From the NCBI GenBank assembly GCA_963812675.1, contig CAWEWR010000021.1, forward strand, positions 160,438 through 224,437: a DNA stretch of 64,000 nucleotides. The letters are read 5' to 3'. The position numbers and the translations under genes were made by a program. Below are positions 42,540 through 51,373 of the stretch, piece by piece; position 1 is the first letter of the stretch, and the number at the start of each line of letters is the position of its first letter. Source of the stretch: AP-15 sp963812675. GTDB taxonomy: Bacteria; Pseudomonadota; Alphaproteobacteria; ATCC43930; CGMCC-115725. The notes beneath the pieces were generated by a model that ran no database searches, had not been told where the DNA came from, and worked only from the letters and a program-made list of their open reading frames with translations.

Positions 42540-44480
42540 TTAAGCGCGCGCCGGCTGCTCGGTGAGTTCGCGGCCGAGCGCCGACAGTGCCATCGCCACG
42601 ATGTGACGGGCGTTGAGCCCGGCTTGGTCGTATTGCGCCTGCGGAGAATCGTGGTCGAGGAAGACATCGGGCAGCACCATCGTGCGGATCTTCAGCCCGT
42701 GGTCCAGCATGCCGGTCATTGCGAGATGGTAAAGCACATGGCTGCCGAAGCCGCCGATCGCTCCCTCCTCGACGGTAATTATGACCTCGTGCTCGCGGGC
42801 CAGGCGATTGATCAGCTCGATGTCGAGGGGCTTGGCAAAACGGGCATCGGCGACCGTCGTCGACAGCCCATAGGTGCCGAGTTCCTGCGCCGCTTTCATG
42901 CATTCCGTAAGGCGCCCACCCAGGCTCAACAGCGCTATCTTGGTGCCCTCGCGCATGATGCGGCCGCGGCCTATCTCGAGCGGCACACCTCGCTCCGGCA
43001 GCGGCACGCCGATGCCGTCGCCGCGCGGATAGCGCACCGCCGAGGGTGCGTCGTCGATCGCCGCGCAGGTCGCCACCATGTGGAAGAGATCCGCTTCGTC
43101 CCCCGCCGCCATAATGATAAATCCGGGCAGGCAGCCGAGATAGGTCACATCGAACGAGCCCGCATGGGTCTGGCCGTCATTGCCGACCAGGCCGGCGCGG
43201 TCGATCGCAAAGCGCACCGGCAATTTCTGGATCGCAACGTCGTGCACGACCTGGTCAAAGGCGCGCTGCAGGAATGTCGAATAGATCGCGGCGAAGGGCT
43301 TCATGCCCTCGGCGGCAAGGCCTGCGGCGAAGGTCACCGCGTGCTGTTCGGCGATGCCGACATCGAAGCACCGCTTCGGAAATTTGTCGCCGAACAGATT
43401 GAGCCCGGTGCCTGACGGCATGGCAGCGGTGATGGCGACGATGCGGTCGTCGGCTTCGGCTTCCTTGATCAGCGATTTGGCGAAGACGCTGGTGTAGGAA
43501 GGCGCGGTCGACTTCGATTTCACCTGGGCGCCGGTGACGACATCGAACTTGGCGACGCTGTGCCACTTGTCCTCGGCCTGCTCGGCCGACAGATAGCCGT
43601 GACCCTTCTCGGTCACGGCGTGGATCAGGACCGGTCCCGGTTCCTTGCTATCACGGACGTTCTTCAAGACCGGCAGTAGATGATCGATGTTGTGACCGTC
43701 GATCGGGCCGACATAGTAGAAGCCGAGCTCCTCGAACAACGTCCCGCCGGTGACAAAGCCACGGGCGTATTCCTCGGCTCGGCGCGCCGCATCCTCGAGT
43801 GGCTTCGGGAAGTGGCGCACCACCTCCTTGGCGATGTGGCGCAGCGACATGAAGGATTTCGAAGACAGCAGGCGGGACAGATAAGCGCTCATCGCGCCTA
43901 CCGCCGGCGCGATCGACATGTCGTTGTCGTTGAGGATGACGATCAGCCGCGAATCCATCGCCCCGGCATTGTTCATCGCCTCGTAGGCCATCCCCCCGCT
44001 CATCGCGCTGTCGCCGATCACGGCGATGACGTTGCGCCGCTCGCCACGGAAGTCGCGGGCGACGGCCATGCCGAGCGCGGAGGAGATCGAGGTCGAAGCG
44101 TGCGCGGCGCCGAACGGGTCGTATTCACTCTCCGAGCGTTTGGTGAAACCGGAAAGCCCGCCGCCCTGCCGGATCGTGCGGATGCGGTCGCGCCGGCCCG
44201 TCAGGATCTTGTGCGGATACGCCTGATGACCGACATCCCAAATCAGCCGGTCATGCGGCGTGTCGAAGACGTAGTGCAGCGCCACGGTCAGCTCGACGAC
44301 GCCGAGGCTGGCGCCGAAATGACCGCCGGTGATTGAAACCGCATCGATCAGCTCGCCGCGCAACTCGTCGGCGAGCTGCCGCAGATCTTCTTCCGGCAGC
44401 TTCCGCAGGTCGGCTGGAAGATCGATCTGGTCGAGCAACGGCGTCCGATTGGAAATCGGGCGTGTTGGGTTTGAATCCAA
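42540..44480 (-). CDS. dxs: 1-deoxy-D-xylulose-5-phosphate synthase
   Basis: The 646-residue thiamine-diphosphate enzyme makes DXP from pyruvate and glyceraldehyde 3-phosphate, opening the non-mevalonate isoprenoid route. Seen features are GGHFGASLGVVELTVALHYVF, VIGDSAMSGGMAYEAMNN (TPP site), RCFDVGIAEQHAVTFAAGLA with the catalytic Glu, and DRAGLVGNDGQTHAG. It follows ispA on the same strand with 11 bases between stop and start. Confidence 0.97.
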   Translation of the reverse strand: MDSNPTRPISNRTPLLDQIDLPADLRKLPEEDLRQLADELRGELIDAVSITGGHFGASLGVVELTVALHYVFDTPHDRLIWDVGHQAYPHKILTGRRDRIRTIRQGGGLSGFTKRSESEYDPFGAAHASTSISSALGMAVARDFRGERRNVIAVIGDSAMSGGMAYEAMNNAGAMDSRLIVILNDNDMSIAPAVGAMSAYLSRLLSSKSFMSLRHIAKEVVRHFPKPLEDAARRAEEYARGFVTGGTLFEELGFYYVGPIDGHNIDHLLPVLKNVRDSKEPGPVLIHAVTEKGHGYLSAEQAEDKWHSVAKFDVVTGAQVKSKSTAPSYTSVFAKSLIKEAEADDRIVAITAAMPSGTGLNLFGDKFPKRCFDVGIAEQHAVTFAAGLAAEGMKPFAAIYSTFLQRAFDQVVHDVAIQKLPVRFAIDRAGLVGNDGQTHAGSFDVTYLGCLPGFIIMAAGDEADLFHMVATCAAIDDAPSAVRYPRGDGIGVPLPERGVPLEIGRGRIMREGTKIALLSLGGRLTECMKAAQELGTYGLSTTVADARFAKPLDIELINRLAREHEVIITVEEGAIGGFGSHVLYHLAMTGMLDHGLKIRTMVLPDVFLDHDSPQAQYDQAGLNARHIVAMALSALGRELTEQPARA

Positions 44481-44491
44481 TGCTGCGCTCC

Positions 44492-45403
44492 TCAGGTACG
44501 GCGGGTGATCACGAATCGCGCCGCCTCTCGTAAAAGTTCCGCTCTTTGTTCGAACAAATCAAGGTGCGCCACCGCTTGGTTAATCAGCAGCTCGGCCTGC
44601 GCTCTGGCACGCTCCGTCCCGAGTATGGACACGAAGGTGGCCTTTCCGGCCGCGGCGTCGGCGCCGACCGGCTTCCCGGTCTCGGACGCGGAGCCTTCCA
44701 CATCGAGAAGATCGTCGGCGATTTGGAAAGCGAGCCCCAGATCGTGGGCATAGCCGCGCAGCGCAATTCGGGCTTCACCTGGCGCCTTCGCGAGAATCGC
44801 TCCGGCTTCACACGAAAAGGCGATCAGCGCGCCGGTCTTCATTCGCTGCAATCGGGTGATCGCGCCGATGTCCAATTTCTGGTGCTCGGCAATCAGGTCG
44901 ATCATCTGACCTCCGACCATACCGGCCGCACCGGCGGCGGCGGCGAGTTCCGAGACGAGCTCGCAGCGAACCGCAGGATCGCCATGGGTATCAGGGTGAG
45001 CGAGCACCCCGAAGGCTGCGGTCAACAAACCATCTCCGGCTAGAACCGCCGTCGCCTCGTCGAATTGCTTGTGGCAGGTCGCGCGGCCGCGGCGCAGATC
45101 GCTATTGTCCATCGCCGGCAGGTCGTCATGAACGAGGGAATAAGTGTGAACCATCTCGATCGCTGCCGCTACCTGCAGGGCGCACCGCCGGGCAACCCCA
45201 AAAAGCCCCGCGCTTGCCAGGACGAGGAAAGGCCGCAACCGTTTCCCCGGCGCCAGGGCCGAGTAGCACATCGCGTCATAAACCCTCGCCTCGAGACCGG
45301 GGGGCACGACCAGCAGCCGCTCCAAAGCGGCGTCTGTGAGCTTGGCGGCTTCATCCAGAGCGCCCGAAAAAGAAATCCGTTTGGACCACGTCGTTTCAGT
45401 CAA
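44492..45403 (-). CDS. ispA: Farnesyl diphosphate synthase (polyprenyl synthetase)
   Basis: The enzyme joins isopentenyl units. Both aspartate-rich motifs are present: VHDDLPAMDNSDLRRG (DDxxxxD form) and FQIADDLLDVEG. The TTG at 45403 (TETTWSKRISF) overlaps the xseB stop region and is my choice; a start at 45448 would lie within xseB coding sequence. Product length is about 303 residues. The gene is flanked by dxs and xseB as in most alphaproteobacteria. Confidence 0.93.
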   Translation of the reverse strand: MTETTWSKRISFSGALDEAAKLTDAALERLLVVPPGLEARVYDAMCYSALAPGKRLRPFLVLASAGLFGVARRCALQVAAAIEMVHTYSLVHDDLPAMDNSDLRRGRATCHKQFDEATAVLAGDGLLTAAFGVLAHPDTHGDPAVRCELVSELAAAAGAAGMVGGQMIDLIAEHQKLDIGAITRLQRMKTGALIAFSCEAGAILAKAPGEARIALRGYAHDLGLAFQIADDLLDVEGSASETGKPVGADAAAGKATFVSILGTERARAQAELLINQAVAHLDLFEQRAELLREAARFVITRRT

Positions 45404-45677
45404 GCTTGGCGGGCTCCGCGCCGATGACGCCCTCGGGACCAATAACAATTCGATCCACCCTTTGCTGCGCCTCGTTCAGCTTTCTTTCGCAATGTCGCTT
45501 CAGTTGAGCTCCTCGCTCATAAGACATTATTGCTTCGTCCAGCTTAACCTGGCCGCCTTCGAGGCGGCGCACGATCTGCTCGAGTTCGGTAAGCGCATCC
45601 TCGAAATTCATCCCGGCGATATCGGCGGGAACTCCATTGGGGGGAACGCTATTGGGGGGAACGCTTGAGTCGACCAT
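45396..45677 (-). CDS. xseB: Exodeoxyribonuclease VII small subunit
   Basis: The 93-residue protein has the XseB core FEDALTELEQIVRRLEGGQVKLDEAIMSYERGAQLKRHCERKLNEAQQRVDRI. It partners XseA in single-strand DNA cleavage. Its N-terminal 20 residues (VPPNSVPPNGVP) come from a 15-bp tandem duplication at 45636-45665, so the real start may be the ATG at residue 23. Confidence 0.9.
   Translation of the reverse strand: MVDSSVPPNSVPPNGVPADIAGMNFEDALTELEQIVRRLEGGQVKLDEAIMSYERGAQLKRHCERKLNEAQQRVDRIVIGPEGVIGAEPAKLD
45636..45665. repeat. Perfect 15-bp tandem duplication at the 5' end of xseB
   Basis: ATTGGGGGGAACGCT occurs twice back to back (45636-45650, 45651-45665). In the xseB frame it duplicates five residues (SVPPN). 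Such exact short repeats with a G-run can expand or shrink by slippage. Confidence 0.85.
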
Positions 45678-45788
45678 CTGCTTTCTTCTTTAACAAAAAA
45701 CGCGACGATGGTTCTGCGGTTTAGCGGATGACGAGAGCGCGAAATAAGATTGTTGTGTCCGAATTACAACAGCGGAAGGGGCGATCCG

Positions 45789-46715
45789 TCACGCCGACAT
45801 CAGCACGCGGATATGCGCGGCAGAGCTGGCCGCCAGTGCCGACAGGTCGTAGCCGCCTTCGAGAGTGGCGACCAGCCGGCCCGAGGCATGCCGAAAGGCG
45901 ATTTCGATCAGCTTTTCCGTGACCCAGGTGTAGTCGGCCTCCTCGAGCATCAGCTGGGCCAGCGGGTCGCTCCTGTGAGCGTCGAACCCCGCCGACACCA
46001 TCACCAGTTCGGGCCGGAAGGCATCGAGCGCCGGCAAGATGCGCTGCGTCACGCCGAAGCGGAATTGACTCGAGCCGGACATCGGACGCAACGGCACGTT
46101 CACGATGTTGCCGACCCCAGTCTCGCTCGCCGCACCGGTTCCGGGATATAGCGGATATTGATGCGTCGAGGCGTAGAATAGGTTGCCGTCCGCCTCGAAG
46201 GCCGCCTGCGTACCATTGCCGTGATGGACATCGAAATCGACAACGGCCACGCGGGCGAGGCCGTGCACCTCGCGCGCCCGCAGCGCGCCGATCGCGGCAT
46301 TGTTGAAGAGGCAAAACCCCATTGCCCTTTGCGGTTCGGCATGATGGCCGGGCGGTCGGACTGCGCAAAACGCGTTGTCTGCCTCCTTTGCAACGACCGC
46401 ATCGACCGCGGCGGCGACCGCGCCGGCGGCGCGCAATGCTGCTTCGCCCGATGCCGGTGACAGCACGGTATCGGCGTCGATTCCGACATGGCCGGTTTTG
46501 GGGACCGCCCCGAGAATACCCTCGACATGCCGGCGGGGGTGGACCCGCAATAAATCCTCGCGGGCTGCTTTCGGCGCTTCACGACGCTCCAGCCGGGCGA
46601 ATTCCGGATGATCGAGCGCCGCCAGCACCGCGCGCAACCGGGCCGGCGATTCCGGGTGATGCCGGCCGGGGTCGTGGTCGAGACAGGCTGGGTGGGTATA
46701 AAGGAATGTCGTCAT
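45789..46715 (-). CDS. Histone deacetylase family protein (acetyl-polyamine/acetoin-type amidohydrolase)
   Basis: The 308-residue protein is the bacterial arginase/deacetylase fold. Catalytic and zinc residues are visible in RPPGHHAEPQRAMGFCLFNN, VVDFDVHHGNGTQ and SAGFDAHRSDPL. Substrates in bacteria include acetylated polyamines or small acyl amides. It sits next to xseB, ispA and dxs, a layout widespread in alphaproteobacteria. The ATG at 46715 is preferred over one 12 codons upstream. Confidence 0.92.
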   Translation of the reverse strand: MTTFLYTHPACLDHDPGRHHPESPARLRAVLAALDHPEFARLERREAPKAAREDLLRVHPRRHVEGILGAVPKTGHVGIDADTVLSPASGEAALRAAGAVAAAVDAVVAKEADNAFCAVRPPGHHAEPQRAMGFCLFNNAAIGALRAREVHGLARVAVVDFDVHHGNGTQAAFEADGNLFYASTHQYPLYPGTGAASETGVGNIVNVPLRPMSGSSQFRFGVTQRILPALDAFRPELVMVSAGFDAHRSDPLAQLMLEEADYTWVTEKLIEIAFRHASGRLVATLEGGYDLSALAASSAAHIRVLMSA

Positions 46716-46808
46716 CGGAGAATCCTCGCAGCCAGGCCGAGTGTCGCACACCCGCTCTAATGAATGATAACCACAGACCTGGCCGGCCTGCTCCCTACCG
46801 GTGCTTTC

Positions 46809-47177
46809 CTAGCGACGGCTCAGGGCATGGACGGCGAGCGCGCCCCAACCCACGAGCAAACCCATGCCACCGAAAGGCGTGATCATACCGAGCCATTCGC
46901 GTCCGGTCAGCTCCAATGCAAAGAGGCTGAGGCTGAACAGCAGCATCCCGGCAGCAAAGCTCCAGCCAGTGACGGTCAAAGCCAGCCCGAACCGGCCGGG
47001 CGATTGCGCCATCGCCGTTACGGCAATCAGCGCCGCGGCGTGCACCATCCCATAAAGGGCGCCCGTCCGCAGCAATTCGGCGGCTCGCTCGCCAGCGGCG
47101 AGGTGCGCCGCGGCGGTGCCCGCCGCAACCGATAAGAACCCGCCGACCGCTGCCGCGATGAGCCACGCCCGGATCAT
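46809..47177 (-). CDS. DUF423 (YgdD-like) membrane protein
   Basis: The 122-residue product has four membrane helices with the family segment GGFLSVAAGTAAAHLAAGERAAELLRTGALYGMVHAAALI and ends with LGMITPFGGMGLLVGWGALAV. The function is unknown. The start at 47177 overlaps the glycosyltransferase stop (ATGA), so it is probably the last gene of that unit. Confidence 0.88.
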   Translation of the reverse strand: MIRAWLIAAAVGGFLSVAAGTAAAHLAAGERAAELLRTGALYGMVHAAALIAVTAMAQSPGRFGLALTVTGWSFAAGMLLFSLSLFALELTGREWLGMITPFGGMGLLVGWGALAVHALSRR

Positions 47178-48403
47178 TGCTGCGTCGCCCTTTCGTGCAG
47201 CGCGGCGTCGTAAACTGCTAGCGTCTCGCGGGCAACGATATCCTCGGCAAAGTCGCGCTCGACCAATGCGCGTGCCGCGCGCCCCATAGCTTTGCGGCGC
47301 ATCGGATCGCCGGCAAGTGCGGCGATGGCGTCCGCCAGTCCCTGGATATCGCGCGGAGGCACCAGAAGGCCGGTGTCGCCGGGGCGCACGATCTCGCGGC
47401 AGCCGGGAACGTCGCTGGCGACAATGGGGCGCGCACAAGCGGCCGCCTCGAGCAAGGCTTTCGGCAGGCCTTCGCCGTAGGTCGAGGGAAGCACGGCGAT
47501 CGCCGCCCGGCGCCACACCGCGCGGACATCGGCAACCGGGCCGAGCCACTCGATCCCGTGATCGGCAGACCCCAGGGAAACGAGTGTTTGCGCGGTCAGC
47601 GAGCCGCGGTTGTCAGGATCGGTCGATCCGGCGAGCAGGAGTTCGACCGGCAGGCCGCGGCCGCGGAGGAGGCGGATTGCGGCGACAGCGTCGAGCACTC
47701 CCTTGTCGCGCAACATGCGCGAGACGAGCGCAACCGTCACGGTCTTGGCGTCGGGATCGGATAGCGGTCGAAAATGGCTACAGTCGATGCCCGACCCCCT
47801 GATCATCCTCACGCGCTGCGCTGGAATTCCCAGTCTGGTCAAGGCGTCGCGGTCCTCCGGGTTCTGGACAACGACCCAACCCCGTCCTCCACCCGCCGCA
47901 AGGCGCAGCGCGATGCCCAGCGATGGCCGCCGCAATCTCGCGGAAAAGCTCGCAGCCGAGAACCGAGAACCCAGACCCATAATCGAATCTATCGCGACCG
48001 GAGCACTTTCTGGGCCCGGGAAGGCCCGGCGCAGGGCTATGCCGCCGAACAGCACCGATTTCAGCGCAATATGATGGACGAGGTCGGGCTGCTCGGCGCG
48101 GTAGAGCCTCGCGATCTCGGAAATTGCCCGTCGGGCGCCAACGAGCCCGTCCCCGCGCCGGCGCCAGCCGATCGGGCGCAACGCGAAACCCTCGTCGCGG
48201 ATTTGATCGCCATGCGCACGCACGCGGGTTGCGACTACGACATCAAAACCGGCGGCCCGGGCGGCGCGCGCCACGGGCAGACGGTGCGAGCAGAAGTACC
48301 AATCCTCGGTCGCCAGAAAGAGGAGCTTTGGCGGCCGGCCCACGGCGGGTGACGTGGACCGTGGCGGTAGGTTCAGCGGTTCTGTGATAACGGAAAGGGC
48401 CAC
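47174..48403 (-). CDS. Glycosyltransferase, GT4 family
   Basis: The 409-residue protein has an N-terminal acceptor domain (LLFLATEDWYFCSHRLPVARAARAAGFDVVVATRVR) and a C-terminal GT4 donor domain with VALVSRMLRDKGVLDAVAAIRLL and STYGEGLPKALLEAAACARPIVASDVPGCREIV, the E-x7-E-type motif. It resembles WbpH/capsule-type transferases. The acceptor and sugar are unknown. It diverges from the neighbouring sugar epimerase gene, with which it may share a polysaccharide pathway. Confidence 0.87.
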   Translation of the reverse strand: MALSVITEPLNLPPRSTSPAVGRPPKLLFLATEDWYFCSHRLPVARAARAAGFDVVVATRVRAHGDQIRDEGFALRPIGWRRRGDGLVGARRAISEIARLYRAEQPDLVHHIALKSVLFGGIALRRAFPGPESAPVAIDSIMGLGSRFSAASFSARLRRPSLGIALRLAAGGGRGWVVVQNPEDRDALTRLGIPAQRVRMIRGSGIDCSHFRPLSDPDAKTVTVALVSRMLRDKGVLDAVAAIRLLRGRGLPVELLLAGSTDPDNRGSLTAQTLVSLGSADHGIEWLGPVADVRAVWRRAAIAVLPSTYGEGLPKALLEAAACARPIVASDVPGCREIVRPGDTGLLVPPRDIQGLADAIAALAGDPMRRKAMGRAARALVERDFAEDIVARETLAVYDAALHERATQQ

Positions 48404-48495
48404 GTCGAAAGGCCGGAGGGTGGGATCGACATCGGGATCTCTCTAATACATTTGCGTTTGGATTGGTTGCACAATCGGCGAGGCGAGGGCGGCGC

Positions 48496-49431
48496 TTGGC
48501 TCGCATCCTGGTGACCGGTGCGGCGGGCTTCATCGGCCGCAGGCTGTGCGTCAGCCTCGTCGAGCGCGGGCACGCCGTAGTCGGGTGCTCCCGGCGTCCT
48601 GCGGAACCCATCCCCGGTGTCGAACTTCGCCCGATCGGCGATATCGGCCCCACGACCGACTGGTCGGGTCATTTCGACCATATGGAAATCATTGTGCATC
48701 TCGCCAACCGGGCGCACCGTTCGGGGCAGGAGCCGGTAGATCGTAACGAGGCGCAGGCCGCGAGGGTGCTGGCGCACTCTGCGGCAACAGCCGGAGTGCA
48801 CCGGCTGATCCATATGAGCTCGGTCCGGGCAATGGGCGAATCCACCTTGCCGGGTGCACCACTTCGCGAGAGCAACCCGCCGCGCCCCAGCGATCCTTAT
48901 GGCCGCGGCAAACTGGCGATCGAGCGCGCCCTGCAAGCCGCGGCGAGGGAAACCGGGATCGAGATCGTCATTCTGCGCCCGCCGCTCGTCTACGGTCCCG
49001 GCGTGAAGGCAAATTTCCGGGCGCTGATGAGGCTCGTCGCGAGCGGGCTTCCGCTGCCACTTGCCGGGATCGACAATCGCCGCAGCCTGATCTTCATCGA
49101 CAACCTCGTCGACCTTGTTGGCCGAACTTGCCTGCACCCTGGCGCCGCGGGGCGGGTGCTGCTGGCGCGCGACGCGGCCGACCTGTCGACACCCGAGCTG
49201 ATCCGCCTCCTTGCCGGCGGACTGGGGCGGCCGGCCCGGCTCTTCGCTGTCCCGCAACCCGGATTGGCTTTGCTTCGCTTAGTTCCGACGCTTGGGCCAT
49301 TGCTCGCCCGGCTGACCCTCTCGCTGGAGGTCGACGACGCGGAGACGCGCGCCACGCTCGATTGGCGGCCCCAGATTCCGCCCGAAATCGGGCTGGCTGC
49401 GACGGCAAGTGCCTTTCGCGCCCGGCCGTAA
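48496..49431 (+). CDS. NAD-dependent sugar epimerase/dehydratase
   Basis: The protein is an extended short-chain dehydrogenase: ILVTGAAGFIGRRLCVSLVERGH (NAD site), MSSVRAMGES (Ser), and DPYGRGKLAIE (Tyr/Lys of YxxxK). It resembles UDP-glucose 4-epimerase-like WbpV/WbiG enzymes. A TTG at 48496 begins the nucleotide-binding fold; TTG 48463 would add eleven residues. It pairs with the divergent glycosyltransferase. Confidence 0.85.
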   Translation: MARILVTGAAGFIGRRLCVSLVERGHAVVGCSRRPAEPIPGVELRPIGDIGPTTDWSGHFDHMEIIVHLANRAHRSGQEPVDRNEAQAARVLAHSAATAGVHRLIHMSSVRAMGESTLPGAPLRESNPPRPSDPYGRGKLAIERALQAAARETGIEIVILRPPLVYGPGVKANFRALMRLVASGLPLPLAGIDNRRSLIFIDNLVDLVGRTCLHPGAAGRVLLARDAADLSTPELIRLLAGGLGRPARLFAVPQPGLALLRLVPTLGPLLARLTLSLEVDDAETRATLDWRPQIPPEIGLAATASAFRARP

Positions 49432-49495
49432 CGAGAACCCCTCCAGTGCCGCGGTGTTCTCTATGCGATGCGAACCTCACAAATGAGCCTGCGTG

Positions 49496-49819
49496 ATGCC
49501 CGCTATCACCGAAGACACCAGATTGATCCAACACGCGCTCGCCTATGCGATCGAGCTTTACCGAGAGTTGAGCGAAGAGAATGGCGCGCCCAGCCTCGGC
49601 ACGCAGAACCAGGTGGTGGATTTCATTCTCTCCGACCCGGAGCTGCGCGCGGCGGTGTCGCGGTGGGGTCGGCTCGTCGACAGTGGCGAGGCGACGACCG
49701 CGCCGCCGCAGCGGTTGCCGTGCGACGCCGCCTACCGGCGGATCAGGGCTTATCTTCAATCGATCATGGATCAGCCGGTTTTCACTCGGCCCGGACAGGA
49801 GCCCCCTGATCGGCGCTGA
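49496..49819 (+). CDS. Hypothetical protein (107 aa)
   Basis: The product is soluble and mostly helical (ITEDTRLIQHALAYAIELYRELSEENGAPSLGTQNQVVDFILSDPELRAAVSRWGRLVD). I do not recognise a named family. GTG 49493 immediately precedes the ATG at 49496. It lies in front of yajQ. Confidence 0.65.
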   Translation: MPAITEDTRLIQHALAYAIELYRELSEENGAPSLGTQNQVVDFILSDPELRAAVSRWGRLVDSGEATTAPPQRLPCDAAYRRIRAYLQSIMDQPVFTRPGQEPPDRR

Positions 49820-49875
49820 TTTTGCTTTGCCGGCGCGCTATATCGGACGAAATGTTATCGAGTGGAGAGACGGCC

Positions 49876-50361
49876 GTGCCGAGCTTCGACATCGTTTCGC
49901 GGATCGAGCTTGCCGAAGTCGACAACGCCCTCGCGGGAATAACGCGCGAGATCGGTACGCGCTTCGACTTCAAGGGCAGCAAATGCAAGGTCGAGCGTCA
50001 GGAGGGAGTGCTCAACGTCGTTGCCGACGACGAGCTCAAGCTGAAGCAGATGCACGAGTTGTTGAAGGTGCATCTGACGCGCCGCAAGGTCGACCCCGCG
50101 GCTTTGGATTACAAAACGCCGGAGAAGGCGTCTGGCAACACGCTGAAGCAGACGATTGTGCTGCGGCAAGGCGTCGACGCCGATCTTGCCAGACAGCTGA
50201 TCCGCGAGATCAAGGACAGCAAGCTGAAGGTGCAGGTGTCGATCCAGGGCGACGAGCTGCGCGTCACCGGCAAGAAGCGCGACGATCTGCAGGCGGCGAT
50301 CGCCGTGGCACGCGGCATGAAGATCGAGCAGCCTCTGCAATACGTCAATTTCCGCGACTAG
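49876..50361 (+). CDS. YajQ-family nucleotide-binding protein
   Basis: The 161-residue protein is full length for the family: PSFDIVSRIELAEVDNALAGITREIGTRFDFKGSKC ... DSKLKVQVSIQGDELRVTGKKRDDLQAAI, ending QPLQYVNFRD. YajQ proteins bind cyclic di-GMP in some bacteria and nucleotides or RNA in others. The GTG at 49876 is the domain start. Confidence 0.95.
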   Translation: MPSFDIVSRIELAEVDNALAGITREIGTRFDFKGSKCKVERQEGVLNVVADDELKLKQMHELLKVHLTRRKVDPAALDYKTPEKASGNTLKQTIVLRQGVDADLARQLIREIKDSKLKVQVSIQGDELRVTGKKRDDLQAAIAVARGMKIEQPLQYVNFRD

Positions 50362-50436
50362 CGGCCGCCGCCCCGCCGGTTGTCTCGATCCACGCCGCGG
50401 GTTAGCTTGTTTACCTCAAGCGAGAGGTAAAATCCC

Positions 50437-51363
50437 ATGCGGCTGGGTTTCGTCGGCACGGGGACGATGGGTGCGCCGATGGCCGGGTGTCTGATCGATG
50501 CCGGCCACCAGCTGACGGTCTACGATGTCAGGCCCGGTGCCACCGCCGCGCTTTGCGCCCGCGGCGCACGCTCGGCCGAAAATCCAGCTGCCGTGGCCGG
50601 CGCGAGCGAGGTGGTGTTCACCTCCCTGCCCGGCCCTACTGAGGTGGAGCTTGCAGCGCTCGACTCGGGAAGCGGAATTCTTGCCGGGTTGCCGCAGGGC
50701 GGCGCCTACGTCGATTTGACCACGAATGCGCCGGCGGTGGCGCGGCGTGTCGCCGAGGCTTGCCGGGCGCGCGGCGTCGACATGCTCGACGCTCCGGTCA
50801 GCGGGCGTCCCCCGACGATGACGGTCATGGTCGGTGGTGACGAAGCGGTGTTTGTTCGCTACCGGCCGCTGCTCGCGGCGATGGCCGGGAACATCTTCTA
50901 TGTCGGCGGGCCGGGCGCCGGCTGCGCCGCCAAGCTCGTCACTCAGTATCTCGGGTACACGAATTTCGTCGCGGCGCTCGAAGGCATGCTGATCGCCGCG
51001 AAGGCGGGGATCGACCTCGGTATCCTCGCGCAAATCGTGCCGTTGAGCGCCGGCGCCAGCCGCACCTTCGACAACATCCCGCGCTCGGTCTTGCCGGGCT
51101 CGTTCACCGCCGGCGGAACCCTCGACATCGTCGCGAAAGATCTGCAGCTCGCTTGCGATCTGGCGCGCGATGTCGCTGCGCCTGCGCATCTCGGACTGCT
51201 GGCCCACGATGTACTGCATCGCGCACAGGCGCAGGGCTGGGGGCAGGAAGGCTTTCCGGTCGCCGTACGGATCCTCGAGGCGATGGCCGGCGTCGAGCTC
51301 CGCGTGCCGGCCGCGGATGTGCCCGGCTATCAAACGCAAGACCCCAGACGGGGAAGAACCTAG
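50437..51363 (+). CDS. NAD(P)-dependent beta-hydroxyacid dehydrogenase (3-HIBADH family)
   Basis: The 308-residue enzyme has the dinucleotide site GFVGTGTMGAPMAGCLI, the substrate loop DAPVSGRPPTMTVMVGG and GCAAKLVTQYL with the catalytic lysine. Relatives oxidise 3-hydroxyisobutyrate, tartronate semialdehyde or similar acids. It is followed after ten bases by a Rieske oxygenase gene on the same strand. Confidence 0.9.
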   Translation: MRLGFVGTGTMGAPMAGCLIDAGHQLTVYDVRPGATAALCARGARSAENPAAVAGASEVVFTSLPGPTEVELAALDSGSGILAGLPQGGAYVDLTTNAPAVARRVAEACRARGVDMLDAPVSGRPPTMTVMVGGDEAVFVRYRPLLAAMAGNIFYVGGPGAGCAAKLVTQYLGYTNFVAALEGMLIAAKAGIDLGILAQIVPLSAGASRTFDNIPRSVLPGSFTAGGTLDIVAKDLQLACDLARDVAAPAHLGLLAHDVLHRAQAQGWGQEGFPVAVRILEAMAGVELRVPAADVPGYQTQDPRRGRT

Positions 51364-51373
51364 GAGAGCGGCG

